From Streptomyces sp. NRRL S-244 (GTDB lineage Bacteria > Actinomycetota > Actinomycetes > Streptomycetales > Streptomycetaceae): DNA of 64,000 bases. The notes beneath the pieces were generated by a model that saw only the letters and a list, made by a program, of their open reading frames with translations, made no database searches and had not been told where the DNA came from. The translations under genes and the position numbers were made by a program. Of the stretch, positions 32,492 through 43,019 are shown piece after piece. The DNA lies in NCBI RefSeq assembly GCF_000717915.1, contig NZ_JOCX01000003.1, forward strand, positions 411,692 through 475,691. Reading direction: 5' to 3'. Position 1 is the first letter of the stretch. Each line of letters starts with the position of its first letter.

Positions 32492-33298
32492 ATGTCCTCC
32501 ACCCTGTCCGGCCGTACCGTCCTCGTCACCGGGGCCACCTCCGGCATCGGCTTCGAAGCCGCCCGCATGCTCGCCGAGAGCGGCGCCTGCGTCCTCCTCC
32601 ACGGGCGCACCCCCGAGGAGGCCCGGGCCGCCGCCGACCGCCTGATCGCCACGGCGGGCATCGACGGCGCTCTCCTGCACCCGCTCGCCGCCGACTTCTC
32701 CCGCCTGGAGGAGGTCGAGAACATGGCCCACGCGGTCGTACGGAACCACCCCCTGCTGCACGCGCTGGTCAACAACGCCGCCATGGCCGCCCCCGAACGG
32801 CACACGCTCACGACGGACGGCAACGAGATCGCCTTCCAGGTCAATTTCCTGGCCCACTACCTCCTCACCAACCTCCTGGAGCCGGCCCTGACCAGTGACC
32901 CCGGCGGCCGGGTCGTCAACGTATCCTCCTCGCTCCACCGCACCGGCGCGATCCAGTGGAACGACCCGCAGCGCATGCGCCGTTACGCCCGCCTCGCCGC
33001 GTACGCGCAGTCGCAGCTGGCGCTGACCGTCTTCGCCGCCGACCCGCGCGTCACCGCCGTCTCCGTGAACCCGGGCGTCTGCGAGACCGGCCTCCTCCCC
33101 CTCTACGGACACGAAGGCGCGCCGGCCGCCGAGGGCGCGGCCCACGTCGTACGCCTCTGCGACCCGGCGACCGAGATCGTCAACGGCGCGTACTACGACC
33201 GCTCCGAGCGCGTCGCCCCGGCCCCGGCCGCCACCGAGGACCGCACGGTCAAGCGCCTCAACAAGCTCGCCGGCCTCCTCGTCGGCCACACCGCCTGA
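32492..33298 (+). CDS. Short-chain dehydrogenase/reductase, lysine-less active site
   Basis: The 268-residue Rossmann protein has the NAD(P) motif TGATSGIG (13-20), NNAAM, and the Ser of NVSSSLHRTG. The catalytic tyrosine is Tyr171 in YAQSQLAL, where the canonical YxxxK lysine is Gln175. Overall it resembles retinol-dehydrogenase/WWOX-like SDRs. The missing lysine may lower or abolish classic oxidoreductase activity. AGGA precedes the ATG by 7 nt. The gene is divergent from merR-HEAT across 505 bp. Confidence 0.85.
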   Translation: MSSTLSGRTVLVTGATSGIGFEAARMLAESGACVLLHGRTPEEARAAADRLIATAGIDGALLHPLAADFSRLEEVENMAHAVVRNHPLLHALVNNAAMAAPERHTLTTDGNEIAFQVNFLAHYLLTNLLEPALTSDPGGRVVNVSSSLHRTGAIQWNDPQRMRRYARLAAYAQSQLALTVFAADPRVTAVSVNPGVCETGLLPLYGHEGAPAAEGAAHVVRLCDPATEIVNGAYYDRSERVAPAPAATEDRTVKRLNKLAGLLVGHTA

Positions 33299-33322
33299 AG
33301 GGATCCCCTACCTTCCCTCCCC

Positions 33323-33353
33323 GCGGGGCGGCCCTCCGTCCAGGCCGCCCCGC
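33323..33353. terminator. Bidirectional terminator between SDR and esterase genes
   Basis: GCGGGGCGGCC and GGCCGCCCCGC form a perfect 11-bp stem with a 9-nt loop, between the convergent SDR (stop 33298) and esterase (stop 33401) genes. Confidence 0.7.
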
Positions 33354-33400
33354 CGGATCGCAAACCCGGCGAACGGTGCGCCGGGCGGGATCCGGACCGC

Positions 33401-34366
<966 letters not shown>

Positions 34367-34786
34367 GTCGGGCTTCTCCGGTTCGCGGGAGGTCGAGGTC
34401 AGGCGGCAGTCCTCGACGTTCGCCATACCCGCAGGCCGGCAAGACGTACCAGAAGCGTCACGCTGCGCTACCGGCATGCAGTACGTGGGTGGTCCAGGTC
34501 CGGAACCTCCGCAGACCCCTGCGCACGGCGCGGTACAGGCCCTTGCGGCAGCGGCTCGCGCCGCCGCGAACGCCTCGGCCAGGGAGAGGCTGCGCTCTCC
34601 GGACTGGGGGGCCGCGGTGTGCGTGGAGGTGGTCACGGCCGGTCCCGTCTGCCGGGCGGACGGGGGCCGCGGCGGGCGGCGCCCGGCGCGGCCCGCGGGC
34701 CGCGTTTCCACTGGCTGCGGACTGGGGAGTGCGTCAGCTCGGCCAATCGCGGCAGCGCCCCGCGCGGTGCCGTCGGCCCCGTGGCC
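34367..34786. other. 420-bp region upstream of the esterase with no confident gene
   Basis: The esterase frame remains open on the minus strand here, and a GTG near 34639 would add about 90 residues (ERSLSLAEAFAAARAAAARA, then Cys-rich). This may be a decayed gene or chance. A perfect 18-bp palindrome CGCGGCCCGCGGGCCGCG lies at 34687-34704. I assign no gene. Confidence 0.4.
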
Positions 34787-35020
34787 CTATCCTCCCTGCG
34801 GGCCGGGATCACGAGGCGGCCAGGTCACTTCCCGCAGCGCCGCGATCGCGTGCAGCGTCCCGTCCGTACGACCGGCGAGCAGGCCCCGCGGAGTGTGAAC
34901 GCTCCAGAGGGCGCCCGAACTCTGCTCGGCCCTGCCCAGGGGAAGCGGGTGGGTGATGTCCGTGACGTCCTGGATGACGACCGCGCCGCCGGATCTCGCC
35001 GCACTGTAGCTGCGGCCCAT
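34787..35020 (-). CDS. Small hypothetical protein
   Basis: This is a possible 77-residue protein starting MGRSYSAARSGGAVVIQDVT and ending REVTWPPRDPGPQGG. The composition is protein-like (mixed hydrophobic strands, no long repeats), but I recognise no family, the ribosome binding site is weak, and the frame extends upstream to 35113. It could also be a chance frame in high-GC DNA. Confidence 0.35.
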   Translation of the reverse strand: MGRSYSAARSGGAVVIQDVTDITHPLPLGRAEQSSGALWSVHTPRGLLAGRTDGTLHAIAALREVTWPPRDPGPQGG

Positions 35021-35323
35021 GCACTTCAAGACCGTAGGCCGCGAAGTGATCTCATCGAGTCCCAGAGGGGGAACCCCCTGCTCGAACTCCCCGCCGGACA
35101 ATGGACCGCGCATGACGCCTCCGTTACAGCACGCGACCGATCAAACGCCCATGGTAGCCACGGCAGGGCGACGAGCTCACCGCCGGACCGGCCCACCCGG
35201 TCCGTTCCCAGGAGCGCGGTACCCCCTGCGGCACGGCCTTCCACGGATACGGCGCGGGATCGAGTCTCATGGTGACGGTTCGTCGGCCGGCTCCGGTCGA
35301 CAGGAAGAGGAGGTGGCACACGC
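35021..35323. other. 303-bp region upstream of the aldo/keto reductase
   Basis: This must carry the promoter of the aldo/keto reductase gene. GAGGAGG at 35307-35313 is its ribosome binding site. I see no clear dyad, promoter hexamer pair or additional gene. Confidence 0.45.
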
Positions 35324-36388
35324 ATGGCGTTGCTCGGTTCGTACGTCACGCTCGGCTGCTCGGGGCTGAGGGTGAGTCCTCTGGCGCTGGGCGCGATGAC
35401 GTTCGGCGACGAAAGCTGGGGGTCCTCTCAGGAGGAGTCCTTCGCGATCACCGACCGCTATCTGGAGGAGGGCGGGAACTTCATCGACACCGCGAACCAG
35501 TACAACGGCGGGGCGTCCGAGGAGACGCTCGGCTCGTACTTCGCGGGCCGGCCCGGGGTCCGCGACCGCGTGGTGCTGGCCACCAAGTTCGGCGCGACGC
35601 CTGACCCCTCGGACCCGAACGCGGGCGGCGCCGGGCGCAAGGCCGTCCTCGCGCAGTTGGACGCGTCGCTCCGGCGCCTGCGCACCGACTACGTGGACGT
35701 GTACTGGATGCACATGTGGGACCGGCACACTCCCTTGGAGGAGACGCTGTCGACCCTGAACGACCTGGTCCGTGCGGGCAAGGTCCGCGCCGTCGGACTG
35801 TCGAACACGCCCGCCTGGTGGGTGGCCCAGGCCGCGACGACCGCGCGGCTGCGCGGCTGGGAGTGCGTGGCCGCGCTCCAGGTCGAGTACTCGCTGCTGG
35901 CGCGTACCGTGGAGGGCGAGCAGTTCGGCGCCGCCCGCGCGTTCGGGCTGGGCATCACCCCCTGGAGCCCGCTCGCCTCCGGGGTGCTGTCGGGAAAGTA
36001 CTCCCGTACCCGCACCACGGCTCCGGGATCCGGGCGGGCCGGCTACGCGGCTCCGCTGCTGACCGAGGACACCTTCGCGGTACTGGACGTTCTGGAGCGC
36101 ATCGCGCACGACCTCGGTACGACGGTCGCCGCGGCGGCCCTGGCCTGGGTGCGCCAACAGCAGCCGGTCACCTCGGTGCTGGTCGGAGCACGGAACCTCG
36201 ACCAGCTGGAGAAGAACATGGCCTCGGCGGCCGTGACCCTGGAGCCGTCCCAGCTCGCCGAGCTGAGCGCCCTGACCGCGCCGGAACTCAACTATCCGTA
36301 TCCGCTCACGGAGTCGGTCGGCATCGGATTCCAGCAGGGTGACACCACGGTCAACGGTGTCACGTCGACGGCGTTCCGCCGGGCCTGA
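35324..36388 (+). CDS. Aldo/keto reductase
   Basis: The 354-residue NADPH-dependent reductase of the AKR superfamily has the tetrad: Asp and Tyr in FIDTANQYNGG, Lys in VLATKFG, His in VYWMHMWD. The C-terminal VTSVLVGARNLDQLEKNM is the NADP-binding region of the YajO/tas-like group. GGAGG precedes the ATG. It stands alone and converges on the membrane protein gene at 36402 with a 13-bp gap. The substrate is unknown. Confidence 0.9.
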   Translation: MALLGSYVTLGCSGLRVSPLALGAMTFGDESWGSSQEESFAITDRYLEEGGNFIDTANQYNGGASEETLGSYFAGRPGVRDRVVLATKFGATPDPSDPNAGGAGRKAVLAQLDASLRRLRTDYVDVYWMHMWDRHTPLEETLSTLNDLVRAGKVRAVGLSNTPAWWVAQAATTARLRGWECVAALQVEYSLLARTVEGEQFGAARAFGLGITPWSPLASGVLSGKYSRTRTTAPGSGRAGYAAPLLTEDTFAVLDVLERIAHDLGTTVAAAALAWVRQQQPVTSVLVGARNLDQLEKNMASAAVTLEPSQLAELSALTAPELNYPYPLTESVGIGFQQGDTTVNGVTSTAFRRA

Positions 36389-36401
36389 GCCGACGACCGT
36401 G

Positions 36402-37766
36402 TCACCGGGGCGGCGGTTCGTGCACTCCCGCCCGGGCCGTGGGCCGGTCGGTCCCGTTCTCCCCGAGGAAGTCCGCCACTGCCATCACGAAGAGGAACAC
36501 GAGTGCGATGCCGACGATGACCCAGCCGGTCGGGTAGTTCCACAGCACGAGGGTCAGCACGGCCGCGGCGACCAGGATCCAGGTGATCCACGTGCGGTAA
36601 CGGCGGACGAACGGGCCCACCGGGCCGGTCCGCAGGCCCGCCCGGTCCGCCGTGGAGCGGGCGGCGCCGATGCCCGAGTGCCACATCTGCCGTACGAACG
36701 TGGCCCAGCGGCCGGGGCCGGTCAGCCAGGCGGCCAGCGCGATCACCACGCCGAGCGTCACGGCCATCCGGACCGTCGTGCGGAGGTAGTGCGTCAACGC
36801 GTCGTACACACTGCCGGCCGCGGGCTGCGAGACGCTGTCCGGCAGCGCGTTCAGGTACACCACGCGGAAGACGGTCAGAGCGACCCCGAGCATGAGCGTG
36901 GCGAAGGCGAAGGCGAGCGCCGCCGTCACGAGAACGCGGCGCCGGTGGCGGGAGAGGAGCACACCGGCGGCGATCAGCAGCACCGAGAGCACCGGCAGCC
37001 AGTTGCCGGCGATCTGCAGGAGACGGAAATAGGTCTTGACCTTGCCGATGTCGTCCGCCCGCAGGACGGTGAAGTCGGTGTGCACCTCGGGGATCTTCGC
37101 GGCCACCGTCATTCCCTCGTCGACGAGGCGTTGTTTCACCTGGTCGACGACCGGGCCCAGGTCGACGGTCACCGAGTCGTTGTTGATCTTCACGGCGCCC
37201 CCGCCGCTGCCCGTGAGGGCCTTGTCGACCGCGGTGTGGATCCGGCGGTTGGCCTCGGTCCAGATCCGCTCGAAGGTCTCGGAGGCGATGACGTCCTGCG
37301 CCTTGTCGTGGACGAAGCTGCGGACGGCGTTCTCCAGCGAGTCGCCGAGTTTGCCGAGTGCCTTCTCCACGAGTGGCCGGTCGTCGGGCCCGACGCCTTC
37401 CAGCAGGGACTTGAGGTCGATGTGCTCCATCACCGCGTTGGTGACCCTGTTGGCCGCCGCGGCCTGGACGTCCGGGTCGGAGGCGAGCGGGGCGACCGTC
37501 GCCACGTAGCGGTCCGTGTCGCCGACCACGCTCGACGTCCACGCCGCGACGGCCGCGAGCGGGGCGAGCACACAGCCGATGACGATGAGCAGGGCGGCGA
37601 AGAACGACTTCCACCGGTGCCGGGGCGCGCGGGCCGCCTTGTCGGCCTTGTCGGCCTCCAGCGCCGCCACCCGGGCGCGCAGCCGTTCGAGTTCAGAGCG
37701 CTCCGCGTCCGAGCCGGGCTCGCGTGGGGGCTCCCCGCCGGGGGCGCTGGCACCTTCGTCCGTCAT
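36402..37766 (-). CDS. Integral membrane protein with N-terminal coiled coil
   Basis: The 454-residue protein starts with a charged helical stretch (ERSELERLRARVAALEADKA) that is likely coiled coil. One helix (FFAALLIVIGCVLAPLAAVA) is followed by an extracytoplasmic domain of about 180 residues (ANRVTNAVMEHIDLKSLLEG; VHDKAQDVIASETFERIWTE) and a cluster of about five more helices. This architecture is common in actinobacteria, but the function is unknown. AGGAGAGG precedes the ATG. It is followed downstream (leftward) by the aldo/keto reductase in convergence. Confidence 0.8.
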   Translation of the reverse strand: MTDEGASAPGGEPPREPGSDAERSELERLRARVAALEADKADKAARAPRHRWKSFFAALLIVIGCVLAPLAAVAAWTSSVVGDTDRYVATVAPLASDPDVQAAAANRVTNAVMEHIDLKSLLEGVGPDDRPLVEKALGKLGDSLENAVRSFVHDKAQDVIASETFERIWTEANRRIHTAVDKALTGSGGGAVKINNDSVTVDLGPVVDQVKQRLVDEGMTVAAKIPEVHTDFTVLRADDIGKVKTYFRLLQIAGNWLPVLSVLLIAAGVLLSRHRRRVLVTAALAFAFATLMLGVALTVFRVVYLNALPDSVSQPAAGSVYDALTHYLRTTVRMAVTLGVVIALAAWLTGPGRWATFVRQMWHSGIGAARSTADRAGLRTGPVGPFVRRYRTWITWILVAAAVLTLVLWNYPTGWVIVGIALVFLFVMAVADFLGENGTDRPTARAGVHEPPPR

Positions 37767-37863
37767 GACACGTCCTCTCCTGCCCATGAGGGTTCACCTT
37801 GCAGCGGACCCCGCGGAGCGGCCGGGCGCGAGCATTACGCGTCCGGACGAGTGAACGGCCGGC

Positions 37864-39159
37864 TCATCGGGAGGGTCCGCTCCGGGGACGCCGCCCACCG
37901 CCGACGCCCTGCCGGTCGGCGGTCTGCGCGGCGGCGCGCCGGGCGGGGTCGGTGAACGTCCGCCGGACGGCTTCGTCGAGGAGGACGAGCTGTGCGCGTA
38001 CGGCCGGCAGGCGCTCCGCCGACTGGGTCTCCAGCAGGTCCTCCAGCAGCGCGCGGAGCCGCCTGCACACCTGGAGGGACGTGGCCCCGTACTCGCGGAT
38101 CTCGGTGACACCGACCTGGAGGTAGTCCTCCCAGGTGCGGCCCGGCACCACCAGCCGCGGCCGGCCCTGGTCGTCGCCGAGCACGTACTGATCGCGCAAC
38201 CGGGCCCGGCCGACCGTGTGCAGGAACGTGTCGATGTGGTTGAGCACCTGTACGGCGGTCGTGGGGTCGTTCACGGCGGGAGAGAGGGCGCGGATGGCGA
38301 TGTCGACGAGGATGCGCAGGGCGAAGGCGGGGTCCTGCTCGATGGTGCGCTCGGTCCCGAGGGCGACGAGTCCGGTCACCCGGCGCGGATCGGGCGACGG
38401 CGCGGAGCCGTGCACCTCCACCAGGGTGGTGCCGGGCGGTACGAAGTCGCCGATCTGGTGGGCCAGTACGAGGACGCAGTCGTCGCGGGAGGCGGCGGCG
38501 ATCAGCCCCGCCGCGTCGAACGCCTGGATCACTCCGCCGCGTTCGGAGCGGATGGGGGTCACCGGACCGGCGTGCGGCAGGGAGGCCCCCTCGCGCGCCG
38601 CATGGCGACGGAGGCGCTCCGTACCCTGGCCGAGCACCTTCTCGCCCAGACGCCCCACCAGGTCGGCGATGGCCACGGGCCGGAGGTTGTGGGTGAACCG
38701 GTTGAGGTAGATGAGCAGCAGCATGAGGCTGACGGAGACGGCCACGCCGGACAGGCTCACCCCCAGGTTGGGGACGGAGTCCGACTCGATGCCGCGCAGG
38801 AGGGAGTAGGCGAAGGCGAACGTCCCGGTGAACGTGGCCAGCACGGCCTTCTGCAGCCGGTCTCGGTACCACAGGCGCATGTAGCGCGGGGACAGGGTTC
38901 CCGTGGCCTGCTGGACGACGAGTACGCCGATGGTCACGACGAACCCCAGCAGCGCGACCATGGACCCGACGACCGAGCTGAGCACCGTGCTCGCCGTCGA
39001 GGCTGAGTACTGCCAGGTGCCCGGCAGCCAGCCCGCTCCGTCCACGCCGGCGACCCATTCGGCGAGCAGGGCCCCCAGCAGGAGCCCGATCAGGGGGACG
39101 ATCCACAGGCTCGCCTTGGCGTACTGCCGCAACCGGAAGCGGGCCGCCCAGGACATCAT
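37864..39159 (-). CDS. DUF2254 membrane protein
   Basis: The 431-residue protein has four N-terminal helices (residues ~18-155) and a soluble C-terminal domain with DUF2254 phrases: RGVIQAFDAAGLI-type segment (GGVIQAFDAAGLIAAASRDD), QDPAFALRILVDIAIRALSP and AVNDPTTAVQVLNHID. The function is not established. No SD is visible; a TATCAT -10-like box lies about 7 bp before a GTG at 39168, so the message may be leaderless and the true start could be that GTG. It is divergent from the GH15 gene. Confidence 0.85.
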   Translation of the reverse strand: MMSWAARFRLRQYAKASLWIVPLIGLLLGALLAEWVAGVDGAGWLPGTWQYSASTASTVLSSVVGSMVALLGFVVTIGVLVVQQATGTLSPRYMRLWYRDRLQKAVLATFTGTFAFAYSLLRGIESDSVPNLGVSLSGVAVSVSLMLLLIYLNRFTHNLRPVAIADLVGRLGEKVLGQGTERLRRHAAREGASLPHAGPVTPIRSERGGVIQAFDAAGLIAAASRDDCVLVLAHQIGDFVPPGTTLVEVHGSAPSPDPRRVTGLVALGTERTIEQDPAFALRILVDIAIRALSPAVNDPTTAVQVLNHIDTFLHTVGRARLRDQYVLGDDQGRPRLVVPGRTWEDYLQVGVTEIREYGATSLQVCRRLRALLEDLLETQSAERLPAVRAQLVLLDEAVRRTFTDPARRAAAQTADRQGVGGGRRPRSGPSR

Positions 39160-39277
39160 CGTCCGCACCCGTGAATGATAAAGCCGTTTCCCGGCGGGTG
39201 CAGGGGCGGCCCGCTCGGCAGGCCCGCCGGGAATCCTGTGCTTACGCTGATGGGGTGGCGTCGGAAGGGGTTCTCCC

Positions 39278-41125
39278 ATGGCTGACTACCCGCTGATCGA
39301 AAACCATGGCCTGATCGGTGATCTGCAGACTGCGGCGTTGGTGACCACGGACGGAACGATCGACTGGTTCTGCTGTCCGCGTTTCGATTCACCCAGCGTG
39401 TTCGGTGCTCTTCTCGACTGGGAGAAGGGCGGCCATTTCACCGTCAAACCGACGGAAAGCACGTACACCACGAAGCAGTTGTACCTCCCGGACACCGCGA
39501 TCCTCGTGACGCGGTTCATGACCGAGGCCGGTGCCGGCGAGGTGGTCGACTTCATGCCGGTGACCGGGACGACAGCCACCGACCGCCACCGCCTGGTGCG
39601 CATGCTCCGCTGCGTACGGGGCAGCATGACCTTCCAAGTCGACATCGCGCCACGGTTCGACTACGGCCGCAAGCCCCACACGCTGCACGTCACCGCGAAC
39701 GGAGCGGTGTTCGCCTCGGACGACCTGGAACTCACCCTCAGCGTGGTGCGGGAGCCCGAGGACGACCGGCTGGTACACACCGTCACCGGCGAACAAGACC
39801 TGCGCGTCGAGCTCGGGCTCGAGGCCGGACAGCAGCGGGGGCTGGTCATGGAGTCGGCGGCGGACGGGCCGCCGCGCGAGATCCGGGTCGCCGAGTTCAC
39901 GGAGCTCTTCGCCGCCACCAGGGAGTACTGGCGGTCGTGGCTGCGCCAGTCCCGGTACACGGGCCGGTGGCGCGAGACCGTGGAGCGCTCCGCCGTGACG
40001 CTGAAGCTGATGACGTACGCGCCCAGCGGCGCCCTGGTGGCGGCCCCCACGGCGGGGCTGCCGGAGCAGCTGGGCGGCGAGCGCAACTGGGACTACCGGT
40101 TCACCTGGATCCGAGACGCGTCCTTCTCCGTCTACGCCCTGCTGGGACTGGGGTTCACCGATGAGGCGAGGGCGTTCATCGGCTGGCTGAGCGACCGGGT
40201 GAAGGAGAAGGCCGGGCGCGACACCGACACGGGACCGCTGAACATCATGTACCGGGTGGACGGTTCCTCCGACCTCTACGAGGAGACCCTGGACCACTGG
40301 GAGGGGTACCAGGGATCCGCCCCGGTGCGCATAGGCAACGGCGCGGCGACACAGTTGCAGCTGGACATCTACGGTGAGGCGCTCGACAGCATCTCCTTCG
40401 CCCACCAGCACGGCATCCACCTGGACGTCCACGGCTGGTCATCGCTGCGCACGCTGCTCGAATGGCTCGTGGACCACTGGGACCAGGCCGGTGAGGGGCT
40501 GTGGGAGACCCGCGGCGGGCGCCAGCACTTCACCTACGGCCGGGTGATGTCCTGGGTCGCGTTCGACCGCGCGCTGCGGCTGGCGGTCGCCCACGGCCGG
40601 CCGGCCGAGAGCGCCCGCTGGGCCGCCGAGCGCGACAACATTTACGAACAGGTCCTGGCGAAGGGCTGGGACCCGGGCCGCAAGGCGTTCGTCCAGCACT
40701 ACGGGAGCGATGTGCTCGACTCCTCGCTGCTGCGGATGCCGACGGTCGGGTTCATCACGCCCGAGGACCCGATGTGGACGTCCACTTTGGATGCGATGGA
40801 CCGGGAGCTGGTCACCGACAGCCTGGTCTACCGCTACAACCCCGAGGCCTCCCCCGACGGGCTGCGGGGATCCGAGGGGACCTTCTCCCTGTGCACCTTC
40901 ATGTACGTCGACGCCCTGGCGCGGGCCGGGCGGGCCGATCAGGCCAGGCTGGTGCTCGAGAAGATGATGACGTACGCCAACCACCTGGGGCTGTTCTCCG
41001 AGGAGATCGCCCTGACGGGCCGTCAGCTCGGCAACTTCCCGCAGGCCTTCACCCATCTCGCGCTCATCGATGCGGCCATCACGCTGGACGACACCCTGAA
41101 CCGCTTGCAACAGGGCGCCGGCTAG
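39278..41125 (+). CDS. Glycoside hydrolase family 15 protein (glucoamylase/trehalase-like)
   Basis: The 615-residue cytoplasmic enzyme has an N-terminal beta-sandwich domain and a catalytic alpha/alpha barrel. ERNWDYRFTWIRDASFSVYA is the family signature. DHWEGYQGSAPVRIGNGAA carries the likely catalytic acid and GLFSEEIALTGRQLGNFPQA the base. Actinobacterial members of this length include alpha,alpha-trehalases, so trehalose hydrolysis to glucose is plausible. GGAAGGGG precedes the ATG. It heads a region with sugar-oxidation genes on the opposite strand. Confidence 0.9.
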   Translation: MADYPLIENHGLIGDLQTAALVTTDGTIDWFCCPRFDSPSVFGALLDWEKGGHFTVKPTESTYTTKQLYLPDTAILVTRFMTEAGAGEVVDFMPVTGTTATDRHRLVRMLRCVRGSMTFQVDIAPRFDYGRKPHTLHVTANGAVFASDDLELTLSVVREPEDDRLVHTVTGEQDLRVELGLEAGQQRGLVMESAADGPPREIRVAEFTELFAATREYWRSWLRQSRYTGRWRETVERSAVTLKLMTYAPSGALVAAPTAGLPEQLGGERNWDYRFTWIRDASFSVYALLGLGFTDEARAFIGWLSDRVKEKAGRDTDTGPLNIMYRVDGSSDLYEETLDHWEGYQGSAPVRIGNGAATQLQLDIYGEALDSISFAHQHGIHLDVHGWSSLRTLLEWLVDHWDQAGEGLWETRGGRQHFTYGRVMSWVAFDRALRLAVAHGRPAESARWAAERDNIYEQVLAKGWDPGRKAFVQHYGSDVLDSSLLRMPTVGFITPEDPMWTSTLDAMDRELVTDSLVYRYNPEASPDGLRGSEGTFSLCTFMYVDALARAGRADQARLVLEKMMTYANHLGLFSEEIALTGRQLGNFPQAFTHLALIDAAITLDDTLNRLQQGAG

Positions 41126-41132
41126 GCGGCGA

Positions 41133-42905
41133 CTAGGGGGTGTCCGGCGGAACGGGGCCGAGCAGGACCGCGAGGTCGCCCTCGTGCGGGGGCACGGGCT
41201 GCGTCTCGTCGACCGGATCCAGCCGGCCCCCGGCGGTGACCACGAACAGCTTCTCGTGCCCCGGCGGGACGGGATCGGAGGCGGGCCGCACCAGGAACCG
41301 CGCGCCCCGTTCGTACCGCGCCGCCAGGACGTGTCTGACGAGTGAGCCGCCGAACAGGACGGCGCCGCCCGTGTAGGGCGCGACGACACCGTGGCTCTCG
41401 TGCGGCGGTCCCACCCGGTAGACGGGGCCCTCGACGTTGTCCTGGACCACCACCGAGGCGAGCGCGTTGAAGTCGTCGTCATCGGTCAGCAGGTAGACGG
41501 CGTTGACCCCCTCCAGCCGCGCCCGGGGGTTGGTGGCCGTTGCCAGCAGATCTCCTCTGGCCAGCTTGATTCCGGCTTCCTTGATCCGTTCGCGTTCCTC
41601 GCCCAGTCCCGCCCACATCTGTACGTCCAGCCCCGCCGACCGCAGGGCTCGTGCCAGCGCGATCGCCCACGGAGCGCCGCCCACGAGCAGCGGCCGGGTG
41701 AGGTTCGGTTGGGCGACGCGGAGCCGCCGGGCCATGGGGCCGGCGGTCAGGGCGTACAGCACGACCGTGGAGACGATCACCAGGAAGGTGATGGGAAGGA
41801 TCTTGGAGGCACCGCGCAGGCCCAGTTGGACGAGGCTTGCGGAAAAGGCCGCGGCGGTGGAGGCCGCGACGATGCCGCGCGGAGCCATCCAGCCCGTGAA
41901 CGCCCGTTCCCCCTTGGTCATGTCCTTGCCCATGGTGGCGACGAAGGCCACGAGCGGCCGCACCACGAGGACGAGAAACGCGACGAGGACGAGCGTGGGC
42001 AGGAGCACGGGCGTCAGGGAGGCCGGGGTGACGCTGGCCGAGATGGAGATGAACAGCAGACCGATGATCAGCTGGACCAGTGTCTCGAAGAAGGGCCGGC
42101 GCGCGGGCATGTCGAAGCCCCGGATGTTGGCGGCGGCCATGCCGATGACGATGGCGGCGATGAGCCCGGTGTCGTCGCGGACGATGTCGCAGCCCGCCGA
42201 CACGGCGATCACCGTGGCCAGTTGCGCCAGCGTGCCGAGCGCCTCGCCGAGCCGGAGCACGCGCAGGGTCAGCCACAGCAGCGCGACCCCCACGCATCCG
42301 CCCACGAGGCCGACCGCGATGCTGATGAGGAACTGGCCCAGCTGGTAGCCCCGGCCGATGTCGATCCGGTGCGTCGTGTCGATGGCGTGGAAGACGACTG
42401 CTCCGAGGATGGCGCCGATCGGGTCGGTCAGCGTCCCTTCCCAGATCAGCAGGCGCCGCACCTTGTCCGTGGGCCGCACGTACTGGAGCAGGGGCCCCAC
42501 GACCGTGGGACCCGACACGACGAGGATCATGCCCACCATCGCGGCCACCCTGAGCGACATGCCGAACAGGGCCGGACCGACGGCGCAGACGGCCAGGAAG
42601 GTGATGGCCACCCCGAAGAACAGCAGTCTGCCCACGATCGCGCGCGTCTGGCCGGTGAGGTTGCGCAGGTCGAGGCCGAGACCGGCGTCGTAGAGGATCA
42701 CCGCCACGGACAGCGACACGAGGGCGGAGAAATCGTCCCCGATCAGCTGGTCCGGATGGATGACGTCGGTCAGGGCGCCCGCGGCGAACCCGACCGGCAG
42801 CAGCAGGATCAGCGCCGGGATGCGCAGCTTGCCGGCAAGGATCTGGCAGACGGCGGCCAGGGCCACGGTCAGGGCGATGCCGAGGAGGACGTCGTTCTCG
42901 CTCAC
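41133..42905 (-). CDS. Cation:proton antiporter (CPA family) with RCK-like C-terminal domain
   Basis: The 590-residue protein has about 12 membrane helices (residues 1-390) and a soluble Rossmann-like regulatory domain (PLLVGGAPWAIALARALRSA, ARGDLLATATNPRARLEGVN, YLLTDDDDFNALA). In the transport domain, EGTLTDPIGAILGAVVF holds the Asp expected at the ion site, as in Na+/H+ or K+/H+ exchangers. Start GTG has GGAAGGA upstream. It lies downstream of cydAB, separated by a 12-bp-stem hairpin. The ion exchanged is inference. Confidence 0.87.
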   Translation of the reverse strand: MSENDVLLGIALTVALAAVCQILAGKLRIPALILLLPVGFAAGALTDVIHPDQLIGDDFSALVSLSVAVILYDAGLGLDLRNLTGQTRAIVGRLLFFGVAITFLAVCAVGPALFGMSLRVAAMVGMILVVSGPTVVGPLLQYVRPTDKVRRLLIWEGTLTDPIGAILGAVVFHAIDTTHRIDIGRGYQLGQFLISIAVGLVGGCVGVALLWLTLRVLRLGEALGTLAQLATVIAVSAGCDIVRDDTGLIAAIVIGMAAANIRGFDMPARRPFFETLVQLIIGLLFISISASVTPASLTPVLLPTLVLVAFLVLVVRPLVAFVATMGKDMTKGERAFTGWMAPRGIVAASTAAAFSASLVQLGLRGASKILPITFLVIVSTVVLYALTAGPMARRLRVAQPNLTRPLLVGGAPWAIALARALRSAGLDVQMWAGLGEERERIKEAGIKLARGDLLATATNPRARLEGVNAVYLLTDDDDFNALASVVVQDNVEGPVYRVGPPHESHGVVAPYTGGAVLFGGSLVRHVLAARYERGARFLVRPASDPVPPGHEKLFVVTAGGRLDPVDETQPVPPHEGDLAVLLGPVPPDTP

Positions 42906-42961
42906 AGCGGATTCCTTCCTCCCCGCACGGGCGCGATGAGGGACTCGACGAGGTTCCGGCG

Positions 42962-42993
42962 GCCGCGTTCCCGGCAGTGGGCGGGAACGCGGC
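42962..42993. terminator. Terminator hairpin after cydB
   Basis: GCCGCGTTCCCG and CGGGAACGCGGC are perfect 12-bp arms with an 8-nt loop, 27 bp downstream of the cydB stop. It separates the oxidase genes from the antiporter gene. Confidence 0.75.
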
Positions 42994-43019
42994 AGCGGGG
43001 ACGGCGCGGCGCCGCGAGC

